Below, piece by piece: positions 1 to 9,801 of a DNA stretch of 11,564 nt. The notes beneath the pieces are model-generated. The model had not been told where the DNA came from. It did not search any database and saw only the letters and a list, made by a program, of their open reading frames with translations. Position 1 is the first letter of the stretch; each line of letters opens with the position of its first letter. Source of the stretch: JBCCZC01 sp039188505 (GTDB taxonomy: Bacteria > Pseudomonadota > Gammaproteobacteria > Xanthomonadales > SZUA-38); contig JBCCZC010000161.1 in the NCBI GenBank assembly GCA_039188505.1, positions 1 through 11,564 on the forward strand, read 5' to 3'. The translations under genes were made by a program, and so were the position numbers.

Positions 1-243
1 CATGACCGAGACGATGCCACCCATGCTGGATCCGGTCAGCGCGACCGGGCCCGCTTCGCCGGCGATCGTCTCCAGCAGCAGGTCTCGGCGCTCGCTCGCG
101 TCGCCCCGGTAGTGCGGAGCGATGACGCGCCAGCCGCGCTCTGCGGCGAGCGGCGTCAGCCACTGGATCTTGAGCGCCTGCGGGCTGCTTTCGAGCCCGT
201 GGGAGATGACCATCAGGCCTCGATCCGTCGCTCCGCCCGTCAT
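1..243 (-). CDS. alpha/beta hydrolase, N-terminal part (runs off the left edge)
   Basis: The first 81 residues of an alpha/beta-fold hydrolase are visible; the C-terminal part lies outside the window. An oxyanion-type SHG motif is at residues 14-16, followed by a GSSMGG nucleophile elbow at 71-76, making Ser73 the likely catalytic serine. The remaining Asp/Glu and His of the triad would be beyond the edge. There is no signal peptide, so it is probably cytoplasmic. Its ATG overlaps the TGA of trhO in an ATGA junction, which implies translational coupling and co-transcription with trhO. The substrate cannot be deduced; small esterases and serine hydrolases of this type are functionally diverse. 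The family call is firm and the specific function unknown. Confidence 0.82.
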   Translation of the reverse strand, partial: MTGGATDRGLMVISHGLESSPQALKIQWLTPLAAERGWRVIAPHYRGDASERRDLLLETIAGEAGPVALTGSSMGGIVSVM

Positions 244-1160
244 GCCTCGCTCTCCCCACGCACCTGCGCAAGCGTCTCCTGGCGACGACGCTCGGCGAGC
301 CCCGCGCGCCGACGCTCGGTTGTGCGGTCGAAGCAGTGGACGCAGGAGACGTGCTCCTCGAACTCAGGCAGGTCCTTCTCGCCGGGCAGGATCGGAATGC
401 GGCAGTTCGGGCAGACTTCGACCTCGCCCGCCTCGAGAGCATGGTCGACGGTGACGCGGTCATCGAAGACGAAGCACTCACCCCGCCAGGCGCTGGCGTC
501 GGCCGGCACCTGCTCGAGATAGTTCAGGATGCCACCCTCGAGCTGATACACGGACTCGAAGCCCTGCTCGAGGAGGTAGGCGGTCGCCTTCTCACAGCGG
601 ATACCGCCGGTGCAGAACATGGCCACCCGCCGATCGCGGGCCGGATCGAGCTCCCGGGCCACCCAGTCGGGGAAGTCCCGGAACGACTCGGTCTCCGGAT
701 CGATCGCGCCCTCGAAGGTCCCGAGGTGGACTTCGTAGCGGTTGCGCGTGTCGATCAGCTTGACGCCAGGGTCCCGGATCAGCGCGTTCCAGCGCTCCGG
801 CGGCACGTGTTCGCCGGTGCGCTCGCCGGGGGCCAACCCCGCGACGCCCATCGTGACGATCTCCCGCTTGAGCTTCACCCGCATGCGACCGAAGGGATGC
901 GCGTCGTGCAGCGACTCCTTGGCTTCGAGCGGCGCCATCCCGGGCAGCGCTCGCACGGCCGCCAGCGCTGCATCGATGCCCTCGCGGCTGCCGGAGATGG
1001 TCCCGTTCACGCCCTCGGGCGCGAGCAAGATCGTCCCGCGCACACCGAGCGTCTCGCAGGCGGCGAGCAGCCCCGTCTTCAGCGCCTCGGGCTGCTCGAG
1101 CGAATGAAAGCGATAGAACGCGGCGACGATGATGTTCCGGGCCGGGGAATCCTGTTGCAT
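240..1160 (-). CDS. trhO: tRNA uridine(34) hydroxylase, rhodanese-like (TrhO/YceA, UPF0176 family)
   Basis: A 306-residue protein of the TrhO family, which hydroxylates uridine 34 in the tRNA wobble position to 5-hydroxyuridine using oxygen and prephenate-linked chemistry. An N-terminal acylphosphatase-like domain (about 8-100) contains the family signature LLAPEGVNGT (45-54). A rhodanese domain follows (about 128-222) with catalytic Cys183 in CTGGIRCEKA and a second cysteine at 189. The C-terminus carries two CxxC pairs (250/253 and 273/276) that look like a metal site. I chose the ATG at 1160 because it gives the usual family N-terminus; an in-frame ATG at 1193 would add 11 residues, and neither has a clear Shine-Dalgarno sequence. 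It overlaps the downstream hydrolase by 4 bases and is divergent from the amidase gene. Confidence 0.93.
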   Translation of the reverse strand: MQQDSPARNIIVAAFYRFHSLEQPEALKTGLLAACETLGVRGTILLAPEGVNGTISGSREGIDAALAAVRALPGMAPLEAKESLHDAHPFGRMRVKLKREIVTMGVAGLAPGERTGEHVPPERWNALIRDPGVKLIDTRNRYEVHLGTFEGAIDPETESFRDFPDWVARELDPARDRRVAMFCTGGIRCEKATAYLLEQGFESVYQLEGGILNYLEQVPADASAWRGECFVFDDRVTVDHALEAGEVEVCPNCRIPILPGEKDLPEFEEHVSCVHCFDRTTERRRAGLAERRRQETLAQVRGESEA

Positions 1161-1216
1161 GATGGCGGCATGAGGACGAACGAGACGCGGCATTCTAACA
1201 CCGGCCCGGGAACACC

Positions 1217-1807
1217 ATGATGGTGGCGCCCGCCCGACAGGCCCCGGTTGCCTACGTCGATCGGCTCGACGCGCGCACCGTCGACAGCATCGACCTGCTG
1301 GTGCTCCACTGCACGGAATTGCCGGAGCTGGCCGAGGCACGGGAATACGCGGAGGTCATTCACTACGAGGGCAGCCAGACCGGCAACTGCGGCCACTTCT
1401 ACATCGACCGCGACGGCGCCCTCTGGCAGTACGTGCCCCTCGAGCGCGTCGCGCACCACGTTGCTGGGGAGAACACCCGGTCCGTCGGCATCGAGCTCGT
1501 GAACCGCGGCCGCTTCCCGAACTGGCACGACAGCGGCAATCAGGAGCCGACGGAGCCGTATCCGGCCGCGCAGCTCGATTCGCTGATCGCCCTGACCGGC
1601 TGGCTTCAGCGTGCTCTCCCCGGCCTGCGTTTCGTCGCGGGCCACGAGGACCTCGACCGTCGCCGCATTCCGGCCAGCGACGACCCGGCCCTCGAGGTTC
1701 CTCGCAAGGTCGATCCGGGGCCGATGTTTCCCTGGGCGGACTATCTCGCTGGAATCGAGCTGGAGCGGGTGGACGAGGACTCGCTGGCCACGCGCCGCGC
1801 CGGCTAG
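1217..1807 (+). CDS. N-acetylmuramoyl-L-alanine amidase, AmpD-like (amidase_2 family)
   Basis: A 196-residue zinc amidase of the AmpD/PGRP fold, expected to cleave the amide between N-acetylmuramic acid and L-alanine in peptidoglycan fragments. Likely zinc ligands by motif position are His31 (LVLHCTE), His143 (AGHEDLD) and Asp166 (RKVDPGPMF), with Lys164 in the usual KxD arrangement. The NCGHFYIDRDG stretch (57-67) and VGIELVNRG (90-98) are family hallmarks. There are about 13 more residues between the last two ligands than in E. coli AmpD, so it is a longer-loop relative rather than a strict AmpD orthologue. No signal peptide is visible, which points to a cytoplasmic role in muropeptide recycling. 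Two adjacent ATGs (1217 and 1220) are possible starts and the ribosome binding site is weak. Confidence 0.88.
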   Translation: MMVAPARQAPVAYVDRLDARTVDSIDLLVLHCTELPELAEAREYAEVIHYEGSQTGNCGHFYIDRDGALWQYVPLERVAHHVAGENTRSVGIELVNRGRFPNWHDSGNQEPTEPYPAAQLDSLIALTGWLQRALPGLRFVAGHEDLDRRRIPASDDPALEVPRKVDPGPMFPWADYLAGIELERVDEDSLATRRAG

Positions 1808-1831
1808 CCGCGCTTGAGCGCCTACGCCGGC
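1799..1831. terminator. inverted repeat spanning both stop codons of convergent genes
   Basis: A GCCGGC/GCCGGC pair (1799-1804 with 1826-1831) encloses an inner GCGC-TTGA-GCGC hairpin (1810-1821). The amidase stop (1805-1807) and the PhzF-family stop (1822-1824) both lie inside the structure. Only 14 bases separate the genes, so this is the only place for a shared bidirectional terminator. There is no U-tract on either strand, so the call is tentative. Confidence 0.35.
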
Positions 1832-2609
1832 AGCTCGACCTGGCCGCGTATGATGGTCAGGCAGGGCCCTTCGAGCCAGACGCGGTCGCCGCGATGCTCG
1901 ACCTCGAGCCGTCCGCCGCGCGCCGACAGCTGCGCCGCCGTCATGCGACTCCGGCCGAGCCGCTCGGACCAGTAAGGCGCCAGCGCGCAGTGGGCGGAGC
2001 CGGTGACCGGGTCCTCAGGGACGCCGACGTGGGGACCGAAGAAGCGGGAGCAGATGTCCGTGTCCTCACCCGGAGCCGTGACGATCACGCCCCGCGCCTC
2101 GACGAAACCCAGCCGGTGCATGTCGGGCTCCAGGCCGCGCACGGCGGCGGCGTCCGGGAGCACGCAGAGGTAATCCTCGCCCGCGACGCGGACCTGGTCC
2201 GGCGTCGTGCCGAGGGCCTGGGCGACTACCAGCGGCGGGTCGCACGCTTCGCTGAAGACGGCCGGAAAATCCATGCGGTAGCGCCCCGACCCCAGCGGCG
2301 TGATCGACAGCGGTCCGCTGCGCGAGGCGAAGGTGAGCGGGACATCGGCCACGCCGAGTTCACTGAAGGCCACGTGTGCCGCCGCCAGCGTCGCGTGACC
2401 GCACAGATTCACCTCGACGGCCGGCGTGTACCAGCGGATGCGCCAGCCCTCGTCCTCGCGCACGAGAAAGGCCGTCTCCGAGAGATTGTTCTCGGCCGCG
2501 ATCGCCGCCAGCAGCTCGTCATCCAGCCAGTCGTCCAGCACGCAGACGGCGGCCGGATTGCCGTGGAACGGCCGGTCGGAAAAGGAATCGACCTGGTAGA
2601 AGGGAATCT

Positions 2610-2613
<4 letters not shown>
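1822..2613 (-). CDS. PhzF family isomerase/epimerase-like protein
   Basis: A 263-residue, full-length member of the PhzF/YddE family, which has the diaminopimelate-epimerase fold duplicated into two halves. PhzF itself isomerises trans-2,3-dihydro-3-hydroxyanthranilate in phenazine synthesis; most relatives have no known substrate. Visible marks are the N-terminal QVDSFSDRPFHGNPAAV stretch (7-23), the catalytic-type glutamate Glu46 in NLSETAF, CGHAT at 71-75, and EDPVTGSAH at 200-208. No other phenazine gene is present, so phenazine synthesis should not be inferred. The ATG overlaps the TGA of recQ (ATGA), making it the last gene of a tightly coupled unit with recQ and the hydroxylase gene. 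The family is certain; the reaction is unknown. Confidence 0.92.
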
Positions 2614-4435
<1,822 letters not shown>

Positions 4436-4436
<1 letters not shown>

Positions 4437-5755
4437 CAGGCGGCTGCGAGGTCCGCGGGCGCCATCGCCGCTGTCGTCCGGTTCCAGATCTCGCCGCGCT
4501 CGATCACCGACCGGAGACAGCGGATCTCGATGTCCGTGAGGTCCGGGTTCCAGGTCTCGAAGATGAGGACGACCCGCAGCTCCTCGCTCCGGTTCCACGC
4601 CTCATGAAGGAAGGAATCGTCGAACAGGAGACACTCGCCCGGGGTCCAGCCGTGCGTTTCTCCACCGACGCGGATCGCACAGTCGTCCGGGATGATCAGC
4701 GGCAGGTGGATCGCCAGCTTGGTGTTCGACACGCCGTAGTGCGGTGGAATGTGGGTCCCTGGCCGGAGCACCGAGAAGAACACCTCCGGCGCGTGGCCTT
4801 CGGCGCGCGCCAGCGGCAGCCGGCCCATGAGCGCCGCCGTTTCGGGGCAGCGCTCGCAATTCTCGCGGACCGGCTTGTTCCCCCGGAAGAGATGCAGCGA
4901 TGACCAGACGAGCTGATCCGACATCGCGCGCCAGGCCTCCGGGGCCGACTCGGTGGCGTTCCTGACGTAGGGCTCGAAGGTGGCGTCGCTCGCCATTGCC
5001 GCCAGGAACTCATCGCGGATCACGTCCGTCGCGGCCTCGACCTCCGCCAGCCAGGGAAAGCGCTCGCGAGGCCAGAACGGGCGGGCCGTGAGGCCCTCGT
5101 AGTAGTGATAGTCAGGCTGCTGGCGTTCATCGGCGTAGCGTAGCGGCTCCCGCCGGTGGAAGCGTCGGAGAAAGCGGTCCCAACGCTCAGGAAGAGCCAC
5201 CTGATCGTCGTCGGAAAGCGCCCTGGCCAACGCGTCGTTGCACTCGTAGTGGTACTGCAGGAGGTGGCTGTCCCCGTCCTGCGAGAGCTCCCGCAGCGCG
5301 TCGGGCGCGTTCCGGTCCCGGCGCGCTCCGAGGAGGCTCTCGTCGAGCTGGAAGGCCCGGGTGAAGCAGCGGGCCGCGCGCTCGGCGTCACCCCGATCGC
5401 GGCAGAGCCGGCCGAGCTCGGCCCAGTCTTCCGCGGCCGCCGCAGGATGCTCGAGGATTTCGATCCGGGTGCTCACCGCGTCGTCAGCGCGGCCAGCGTC
5501 GAGCTCCGCGCGCGCCAGGGCCCGCTGGAGCGTCAGGTCCTCGGGCGTCGCCGCCACGGCGCGCTGGAGCAGCGCCACGGCGCGATCGCGATCGCCACTC
5601 GCCGCGGCCATGCGCGCCAGAAACGAGAGCGCAAAGGGCTCTCCCGGGTCGATCCGCAGGATGTCCTCGCAGATGCGACTGGCGGCGTCGGGGCGGCGCT
5701 GCTCGGCATAGCGCCGGGCCAGCGCAAGCTGACGCTGCAGTCTGGGATTCGTCAT
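4436..5755 (-). CDS. TPR-containing aspartyl/asparaginyl beta-hydroxylase family protein
   Basis: A 439-residue protein with tetratricopeptide-like helices at the N-terminus (about 5-140) and an Asp_Arg_Hydrox domain (PF05118 type, about 240-405). This is a family of Fe(II)/2-oxoglutarate dioxygenases that includes mammalian AspH and bacterial LpxO. The domain has IPPHYG with His339 as the likely first iron ligand, His350 eleven residues later, FLHEAWN with His384 as the second iron ligand, and Arg394 ten residues on as the likely 2-oxoglutarate anchor; these spacings match AspH as I recall it. A position that is arginine in AspH appears as Ala348. No signal peptide or membrane helix is seen. 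The TPR part suggests a protein substrate. A GGAG lies 4 bases before the ATG. The gene follows the FHA gene by 37 bases and runs into recQ. Confidence 0.87.
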
Positions 5756-5792
5756 CGCACTCCGGGCAAAGGCAAGACGCGTCGAGGCGCGG

Positions 5793-6614
5793 TCAGAAGA
5801 CGCCGGATAACTTCAGTCCGACGACCAGGCCGATCACGACCACCACACCGATGGCGATCCACTTGCCCATGCCGCCGCCGCTCGCTTCCTCGGCCGGTTC
5901 GGCAGGCTTGACGTCGGACGATTTGACCGCAGCCTGCTTGCCCGTGTCCTGGCCGGGTGACTGGACCAGGAAACGCACCGTGTCGAGCTTGAGCTCATCG
6001 CCCGGCTCGATCTTCTCGCGCTTCACGCGGCGACCGTTGACGAAGGTGCCGTTGGCCGAGTCGAGATCCTCGACGAAAAGCCCCTCGGAGGTCAGCGTGA
6101 TCTGCGCATGGCGCCGCGAGACCTCGTCGGAAGGCAGGCAGACGTCGCAGTCGCTCTGGCGCCCGATGACAGTATTGCCGTAGAGCGGGAAGTGCTTGCC
6201 GAAGGTGCTGCCCGAAACGCCGCGCAGGATGAACTTCGGAATCGCCGCACGGACGACGGTCTCGCCCGAATCTCGGGCCGGCTCGCGATCGGGCTTTGCC
6301 GACGACGCAGGCCCGCCCGCAGCGCGGGGCACATTGCCCGCGACCTGACACTGGACAGAACCGAACAGAAGGGCGTCACCACCCGCGACGGGTGTCCGCG
6401 CCACGACCAGCGACCCGTTCACCCGCGTGATGTTCGCCGCATTGTCGACCGAGATCCACGCACCTTTCTCGTCGTACTGGATGCGGGCGTGAATCTCACC
6501 CACGGTGTCCACGTCGAGCTGGATATCCGCATCGCCAATACGGCCGATGACGGTCGTCGTGCCCGCCTCGAGCTCGATCTGATCGTGTTCACCATTGGGA
6601 AATATCAGCTTCAT
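5793..6614 (-). CDS. tail-anchored protein with two FHA domains
   Basis: A 273-residue protein. The first FHA-like domain (about 1-95) keeps the GR at 24-25, His42 and an NG at 66-67, but has Gly where the phosphate-binding Ser is expected before the His, so it may not bind phosphothreonine. The second (about 127-218) is canonical: GR 151-152, SRRH 166-169, NGTFVNG 188-194. A lysine- and glutamate-containing linker leads to one hydrophobic helix (about 253-267) six residues from the end, which predicts a C-terminal membrane anchor with both FHA domains in the cytoplasm. The start at 6614 gives the natural domain N-terminus and has GGGGGAG just upstream; an ATG at 6641, behind AGGGA, would add 9 residues. 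Its position beside a Ser/Thr kinase gene suggests it reads that kinase's phosphorylation. Confidence 0.88.
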   Translation of the reverse strand: MKLIFPNGEHDQIELEAGTTTVIGRIGDADIQLDVDTVGEIHARIQYDEKGAWISVDNAANITRVNGSLVVARTPVAGGDALLFGSVQCQVAGNVPRAAGGPASSAKPDREPARDSGETVVRAAIPKFILRGVSGSTFGKHFPLYGNTVIGRQSDCDVCLPSDEVSRRHAQITLTSEGLFVEDLDSANGTFVNGRRVKREKIEPGDELKLDTVRFLVQSPGQDTGKQAAVKSSDVKPAEPAEEASGGGMGKWIAIGVVVVIGLVVGLKLSGVF

Positions 6615-6680
6615 CGGCTCCCCCATGAGCTCCATGCCCATTCATGTCCCTGATGGACGGCAGGCCGGCCACCGTCGTAG

Positions 6681-6716
6681 TGGGGCGATGATAGCGCTTC
6701 CCGGCGCTCGCTTGAA
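6681..6716 (-). promoter_or_regulatory. candidate sigma70 promoter before the FHA gene, with inverted repeat in the spacer
   Basis: On the minus strand TTCAAG (6716-6711) is followed after exactly 17 bases by TATCAT (6693-6688), a 5-of-6 match to the consensus -10; the -35 is poor. Transcription would begin near 6681, about 40-65 bases before the possible FHA starts. AGCGC/GCGCT (6693-6697 with 6704-6708, six-base loop) lies inside the spacer and could be an operator. It would let the FHA, hydroxylase, recQ and PhzF-family genes be expressed apart from the kinase. Consensus matching in GC-rich DNA is not proof. Confidence 0.38.
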
Positions 6717-6729
6717 CTGGCCTGCGCCG

Positions 6730-9573
6730 TCAGGGCGCGTTCTGGTCGTTCTCGCCGAGCACTCGGACCACGCGGAATCCCACGGTGTTATAGGCATCAT
6801 CATCACCGAAACCCAGCCGCCACGCGGGATCGTCGAAGCCGTCCGCGTCGTACCAGGAAGCCCCCTTGATGACTCGCTTGCCACATTCGCCCGACAGGGT
6901 CGGCGAGTAGCTCCGGCTTCCGGCAGCACGCGAATCGTTCCAGCAGTCGACGGTCCATTCCCGCACATTACCGAAAAATCCGCTGAAGCCGTCGCCGGCG
7001 GCCGGGAAGGCGGAGACCGGCGCCGTGTAGGCCCAGCCGTCCTCGCAGTCGACCGCATCGCGGCCCGACTCCTGCGCCTTCATCCAGATGTCCCCCACGT
7101 TGTCCGCCTCGCAGGGAGTCGCTCCGTCCGGGGTCACGTGCTGCGCGAGGAACTCCCACTCGGCTTCGGTGGGCAGGCGGTAGACGTTCCCGGTTTCGGA
7201 CGAGAGCCAGGTCGCCATCGCCGTGGCGTCTTCCCAGGTCACGCAGACCACGGGGTGGTCGTCGCTCTGGGCGAAGCCCGGCTCGCTCCAGTCCCGTCGC
7301 CGCGAGGCGCGCCAGGCGGAATCACGCTCCCGGCACGGCGCCATGCGATTCGCCGAATAGTGACGCGTGGCGTTTACGAAGCGGCCAAACTCGGCGACCG
7401 TGACCTCCGTTGCCGAAACGGCGATCGAACGTGATTCTCCGATCTCGAGGGTTTGGCCGTCGACGTCGAGCGCGAACGGCTCGAGCGAAACCACGATCAT
7501 CTCGGGCCCCGACGTGCCGTCGGACAGCTCGTCGCGAAACCGCCGAACGGGCTCCGACTCCTGACCTGCGCGGGCGATCCGCTGCGTCAGTGCCTCGTCG
7601 CCGGGACGCAGCCGCAGCAGCGCCTGGAGGGCCGCGGTCGGATTCTCGCCCGCGGCCTCGAGCTCGTCGGCCCGCTCCTCGAGCTGGGTTGCGAGCGTCT
7701 GGCGGACGTCGTCGACACGCTCGGGGCTCCCGCTGCGCTCGCCGACGCGGGCCGCGCGGTCGAGGAGGCGGACGGCGGCCGGAAAATCACCGCGCGAAAA
7801 GGCGGCTCGCGACAGGATGAAGTAGCGGTCGACGATCGCGTCGAGGCCCGCTTTCGCGGCCTCGTTCTCCGGGTCGAGGTCGAGCACGGCGGTGTACCGA
7901 TCGAGGGCATTGCTGTCAGCAGGCGTGGTCAGGCGATCCTCGGCCAGATCGGTGGCGGCCAGCGCCAGCAGGCTCTCGACTTCCGTAGCGCCGGCGTCCA
8001 GGGGCTCGGCGGGCGCGTCGCCGGTGGCGTCCTCGGTCTCCGCGGGCAGCCCGAGCGTGAAGCCGTCGGGCGAGGCGCCATCGCGCGAGGTCAGCGGGTC
8101 GAAGCCCGCCTCTTCCGGATCGAGCGCCGCGCCGGGCACCGGTGTCTCGGCGCCATCCCCCTGGTCGACGAGGAGCGCATCGTCCGTCCCGCCGATCACG
8201 GGCGCGGCCGGTTCATCGACGTCATCCGCGGCGGTCGGGCCGATGTCATCAGCGGCGGCAATGGCCGCGTCGCGACGGGTCACGGGATCGGTCCCGCCTG
8301 ACTCGGGGGTACGGTCGACCGGTGCCGGCGGAGCGGCGGGCCGTTCGGTCGGGGGATCGGAGTCGGCGTCTGCTGCGGCTTCGCCGCCCGTATCTGCCAG
8401 GGTCTGGGCCGGAGTCTGGGCCGGAGTCTGGTCGGCAACCGCCGGCGTTTCCGGTGCCGCATCGTCACCGAGGTTGGCGACCATCGCCACGATTGCGATC
8501 AGGAGGAAGACGCCGACGAGCCCGGCGATCGGCCGCTGCTGAGGATCGAGGAACGGGAACGCTTTGTGGCAGGCCACGCGCCAGTAGTGCTGGCCGATCA
8601 TCATTCCCCGCTCGAGCTTCTGATAGAACTCGAAGCGCTTGGAGCCGGGCACACCCCGCAGGGTCGCCATCAGCACCGCCAGCCGCTGCTGGAGCGTGGG
8701 CTTGTGCTGGCTGCCGACCGCTGGGACCGGCGTCGTCGCGTGGATCGGGCCGGCGCTTTCGGGCGCAATCGCCTCACCGGCCTTCATCTGCCGCAGCGCG
8801 ACAATCATCTCCTGGGCGCTCTGGAAACGCTCGTCCTGGCGTTTTGCCAGCGCTCGATCGATGAATGGTTGCCACTCGGCCACGGCTTCCGGCAGGCGGG
8901 GGACAGGGTCGAAGACGTGCGAATAGGCGATCGCGAAGCCGTCTTCACCGTCGAAGGGCGTGCTGCCGGTCAGCGCCTCGTAGGCGACGACACCGAGGCT
9001 GTAGAGGTCCGAACGCCCGTCGACCTCCTTGCCGCGGGCCTGTTCGGGGCTCATGTAATGACTGGTGCCGACGCTGACGCCCGTGCCTGTCATGCGCGTG
9101 GCGTTTGTCGCCGCCCGCGCGATACCGAAATCGGAGAGGATCGGCACGTCTGTCGGATCGAAGAGGATGTTGCCGGGCTTCACGTCGCGGTGGACGTAGC
9201 CCTGCTCGTGCGCATAGCCCAGCGCGGTCGCGATGGCGATCAGGGTCCGGATGACGTCCTTCTGCTCGCAACCACGCTTGATCCGATCGGCAAAGTCGCC
9301 GTTCGGCAGGAATTCCATCGAGAAGTAGTGCAGCTGGTCGTCGGTGACACCGACATCGAACACCGACACGATGTTGCGGTGGTTCAGCGCCGCGACGGTC
9401 TTGGCCTCTCGCAGGAATCGCTTGGTGAAGGTGCGGTCCGCCACGAGCGCCGGCGACATCACCTTCAGGGCGACGCGCCGATCGAGCGATTCCTGCACAG
9501 CAAGATAGACCGAGGCCATCCCACCGGACCCGATCTCGCGCTTCAGCGTGTAGCCTGGAATCTCGTGCGTCAT
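6730..9573 (-). CDS. transmembrane Ser/Thr protein kinase with C-terminal formylglycine-generating-enzyme-like domain
   Basis: A 947-residue protein. The kinase domain (about 8-265) is complete: glycine loop GSGGMASV (15-22), Lys37, Glu56, HRDVKPGN (128-135), DFG (148-150), a threonine-rich activation loop and SPE (175-177). A juxtamembrane stretch leads to one membrane helix (about 349-368). Then come an acidic Ala/Pro-rich linker (about 370-530), a helical TPR-like segment (about 535-680), and an FGE-sulfatase/SUMF1-type domain (about 692-937) with RLPTEAEWEF (799-808) and FFGNVREWTVDCW (866-878). With one helix, the kinase faces the cytoplasm and the rest the periplasm. Six cysteines in the last domain (747, 777, 821, 843, 877, 897) could form disulfides, but none sits in the KGASWYDADG region where true FGE keeps its catalytic cysteines. 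It probably senses a signal and phosphorylates the FHA partner or its ligands. Confidence 0.92.
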   Translation of the reverse strand: MTHEIPGYTLKREIGSGGMASVYLAVQESLDRRVALKVMSPALVADRTFTKRFLREAKTVAALNHRNIVSVFDVGVTDDQLHYFSMEFLPNGDFADRIKRGCEQKDVIRTLIAIATALGYAHEQGYVHRDVKPGNILFDPTDVPILSDFGIARAATNATRMTGTGVSVGTSHYMSPEQARGKEVDGRSDLYSLGVVAYEALTGSTPFDGEDGFAIAYSHVFDPVPRLPEAVAEWQPFIDRALAKRQDERFQSAQEMIVALRQMKAGEAIAPESAGPIHATTPVPAVGSQHKPTLQQRLAVLMATLRGVPGSKRFEFYQKLERGMMIGQHYWRVACHKAFPFLDPQQRPIAGLVGVFLLIAIVAMVANLGDDAAPETPAVADQTPAQTPAQTLADTGGEAAADADSDPPTERPAAPPAPVDRTPESGGTDPVTRRDAAIAAADDIGPTAADDVDEPAAPVIGGTDDALLVDQGDGAETPVPGAALDPEEAGFDPLTSRDGASPDGFTLGLPAETEDATGDAPAEPLDAGATEVESLLALAATDLAEDRLTTPADSNALDRYTAVLDLDPENEAAKAGLDAIVDRYFILSRAAFSRGDFPAAVRLLDRAARVGERSGSPERVDDVRQTLATQLEERADELEAAGENPTAALQALLRLRPGDEALTQRIARAGQESEPVRRFRDELSDGTSGPEMIVVSLEPFALDVDGQTLEIGESRSIAVSATEVTVAEFGRFVNATRHYSANRMAPCRERDSAWRASRRRDWSEPGFAQSDDHPVVCVTWEDATAMATWLSSETGNVYRLPTEAEWEFLAQHVTPDGATPCEADNVGDIWMKAQESGRDAVDCEDGWAYTAPVSAFPAAGDGFSGFFGNVREWTVDCWNDSRAAGSRSYSPTLSGECGKRVIKGASWYDADGFDDPAWRLGFGDDDAYNTVGFRVVRVLGENDQNAP
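8402..8431 (-). repeat. 12-base tandem repeat in the kinase periplasmic linker
   Basis: Two and a half copies of a 12-base unit (8402-8413, 8414-8425, half copy to 8431) encode a Thr-Pro-Ala-Gln repeat at residues 383-391, just after the membrane helix. The repeat is in frame, so copy-number change would alter linker length without breaking the gene. Confidence 0.7.
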
Positions 9574-9801
9574 GCGCCGCCCCGAAGCTTACGGTCTCCC
9601 TGCCGTTTCACCGCACCCAACGAACGTGCGGGCTGCCCAGTGTGATGGGATCGAGCTCGCCATTCAAGCACGGCCGCGGCATCCGTGGCGTGAATGACTT
9701 TTTCAGCAAACTTATCGGCTTACGTCGGGCTTCGGTGGGGAGTTGGCGCACACGCCCGCGCCGCGGTTGTGACGGCCATGGCTGTGTGTTGGAGTACGGC
9801 C
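9574..9801. promoter_or_regulatory. divergent intergenic control region between the kinase gene and the DUF3301 gene
   Basis: This 228-base spacer is the longest non-coding stretch in the window and must carry the promoters of both divergent genes unless they lie further away. An AT-rich patch around 9690-9720 stands out from the GC-rich background. CACGG/CCGTG (9669-9673 with 9683-9687) is a small inverted repeat. ACGGCCATGG occurs twice (9772-9781 and 9796-9805), each copy containing an in-frame ATG. I could not find a convincing -35/-10 pair in either direction. An open plus-strand frame crosses it but has no protein-like features before residue 37. Confidence 0.5.

Noticed and set aside
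336..1220. 294-codon plus-strand open frame antisense to trhO
   Set aside because: It mirrors the complete TrhO gene and shows no protein family features.
4437..4598. 54-residue N-terminal extension of RecQ
   Set aside because: It lies wholly within the hydroxylase gene in another frame, is low in hydrophobic residues, and the family N-terminus begins at MGTPAHVLEHTFGF.
6651..6675. Possible terminator between the kinase and FHA genes (GACGG, GGCCGGCC, CCGTC)
   Set aside because: The inner palindrome has no loop, the outer stem is only five pairs, and no U-tract follows on the minus strand.
5793..9573. Type VI secretion phosphorylation pathway (PpkA/Fha1)
   Set aside because: Kinase and FHA genes are there, but no Tss/Hcp/VgrG gene or PppA phosphatase is in the window, and the kinase periplasmic domain is FGE-like and not von Willebrand type.
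8566..9645. 359-codon plus-strand open frame over the kinase domain
   Set aside because: The opposite strand carries every kinase motif; this frame is rich in Arg, His and Asp from reverse reading.
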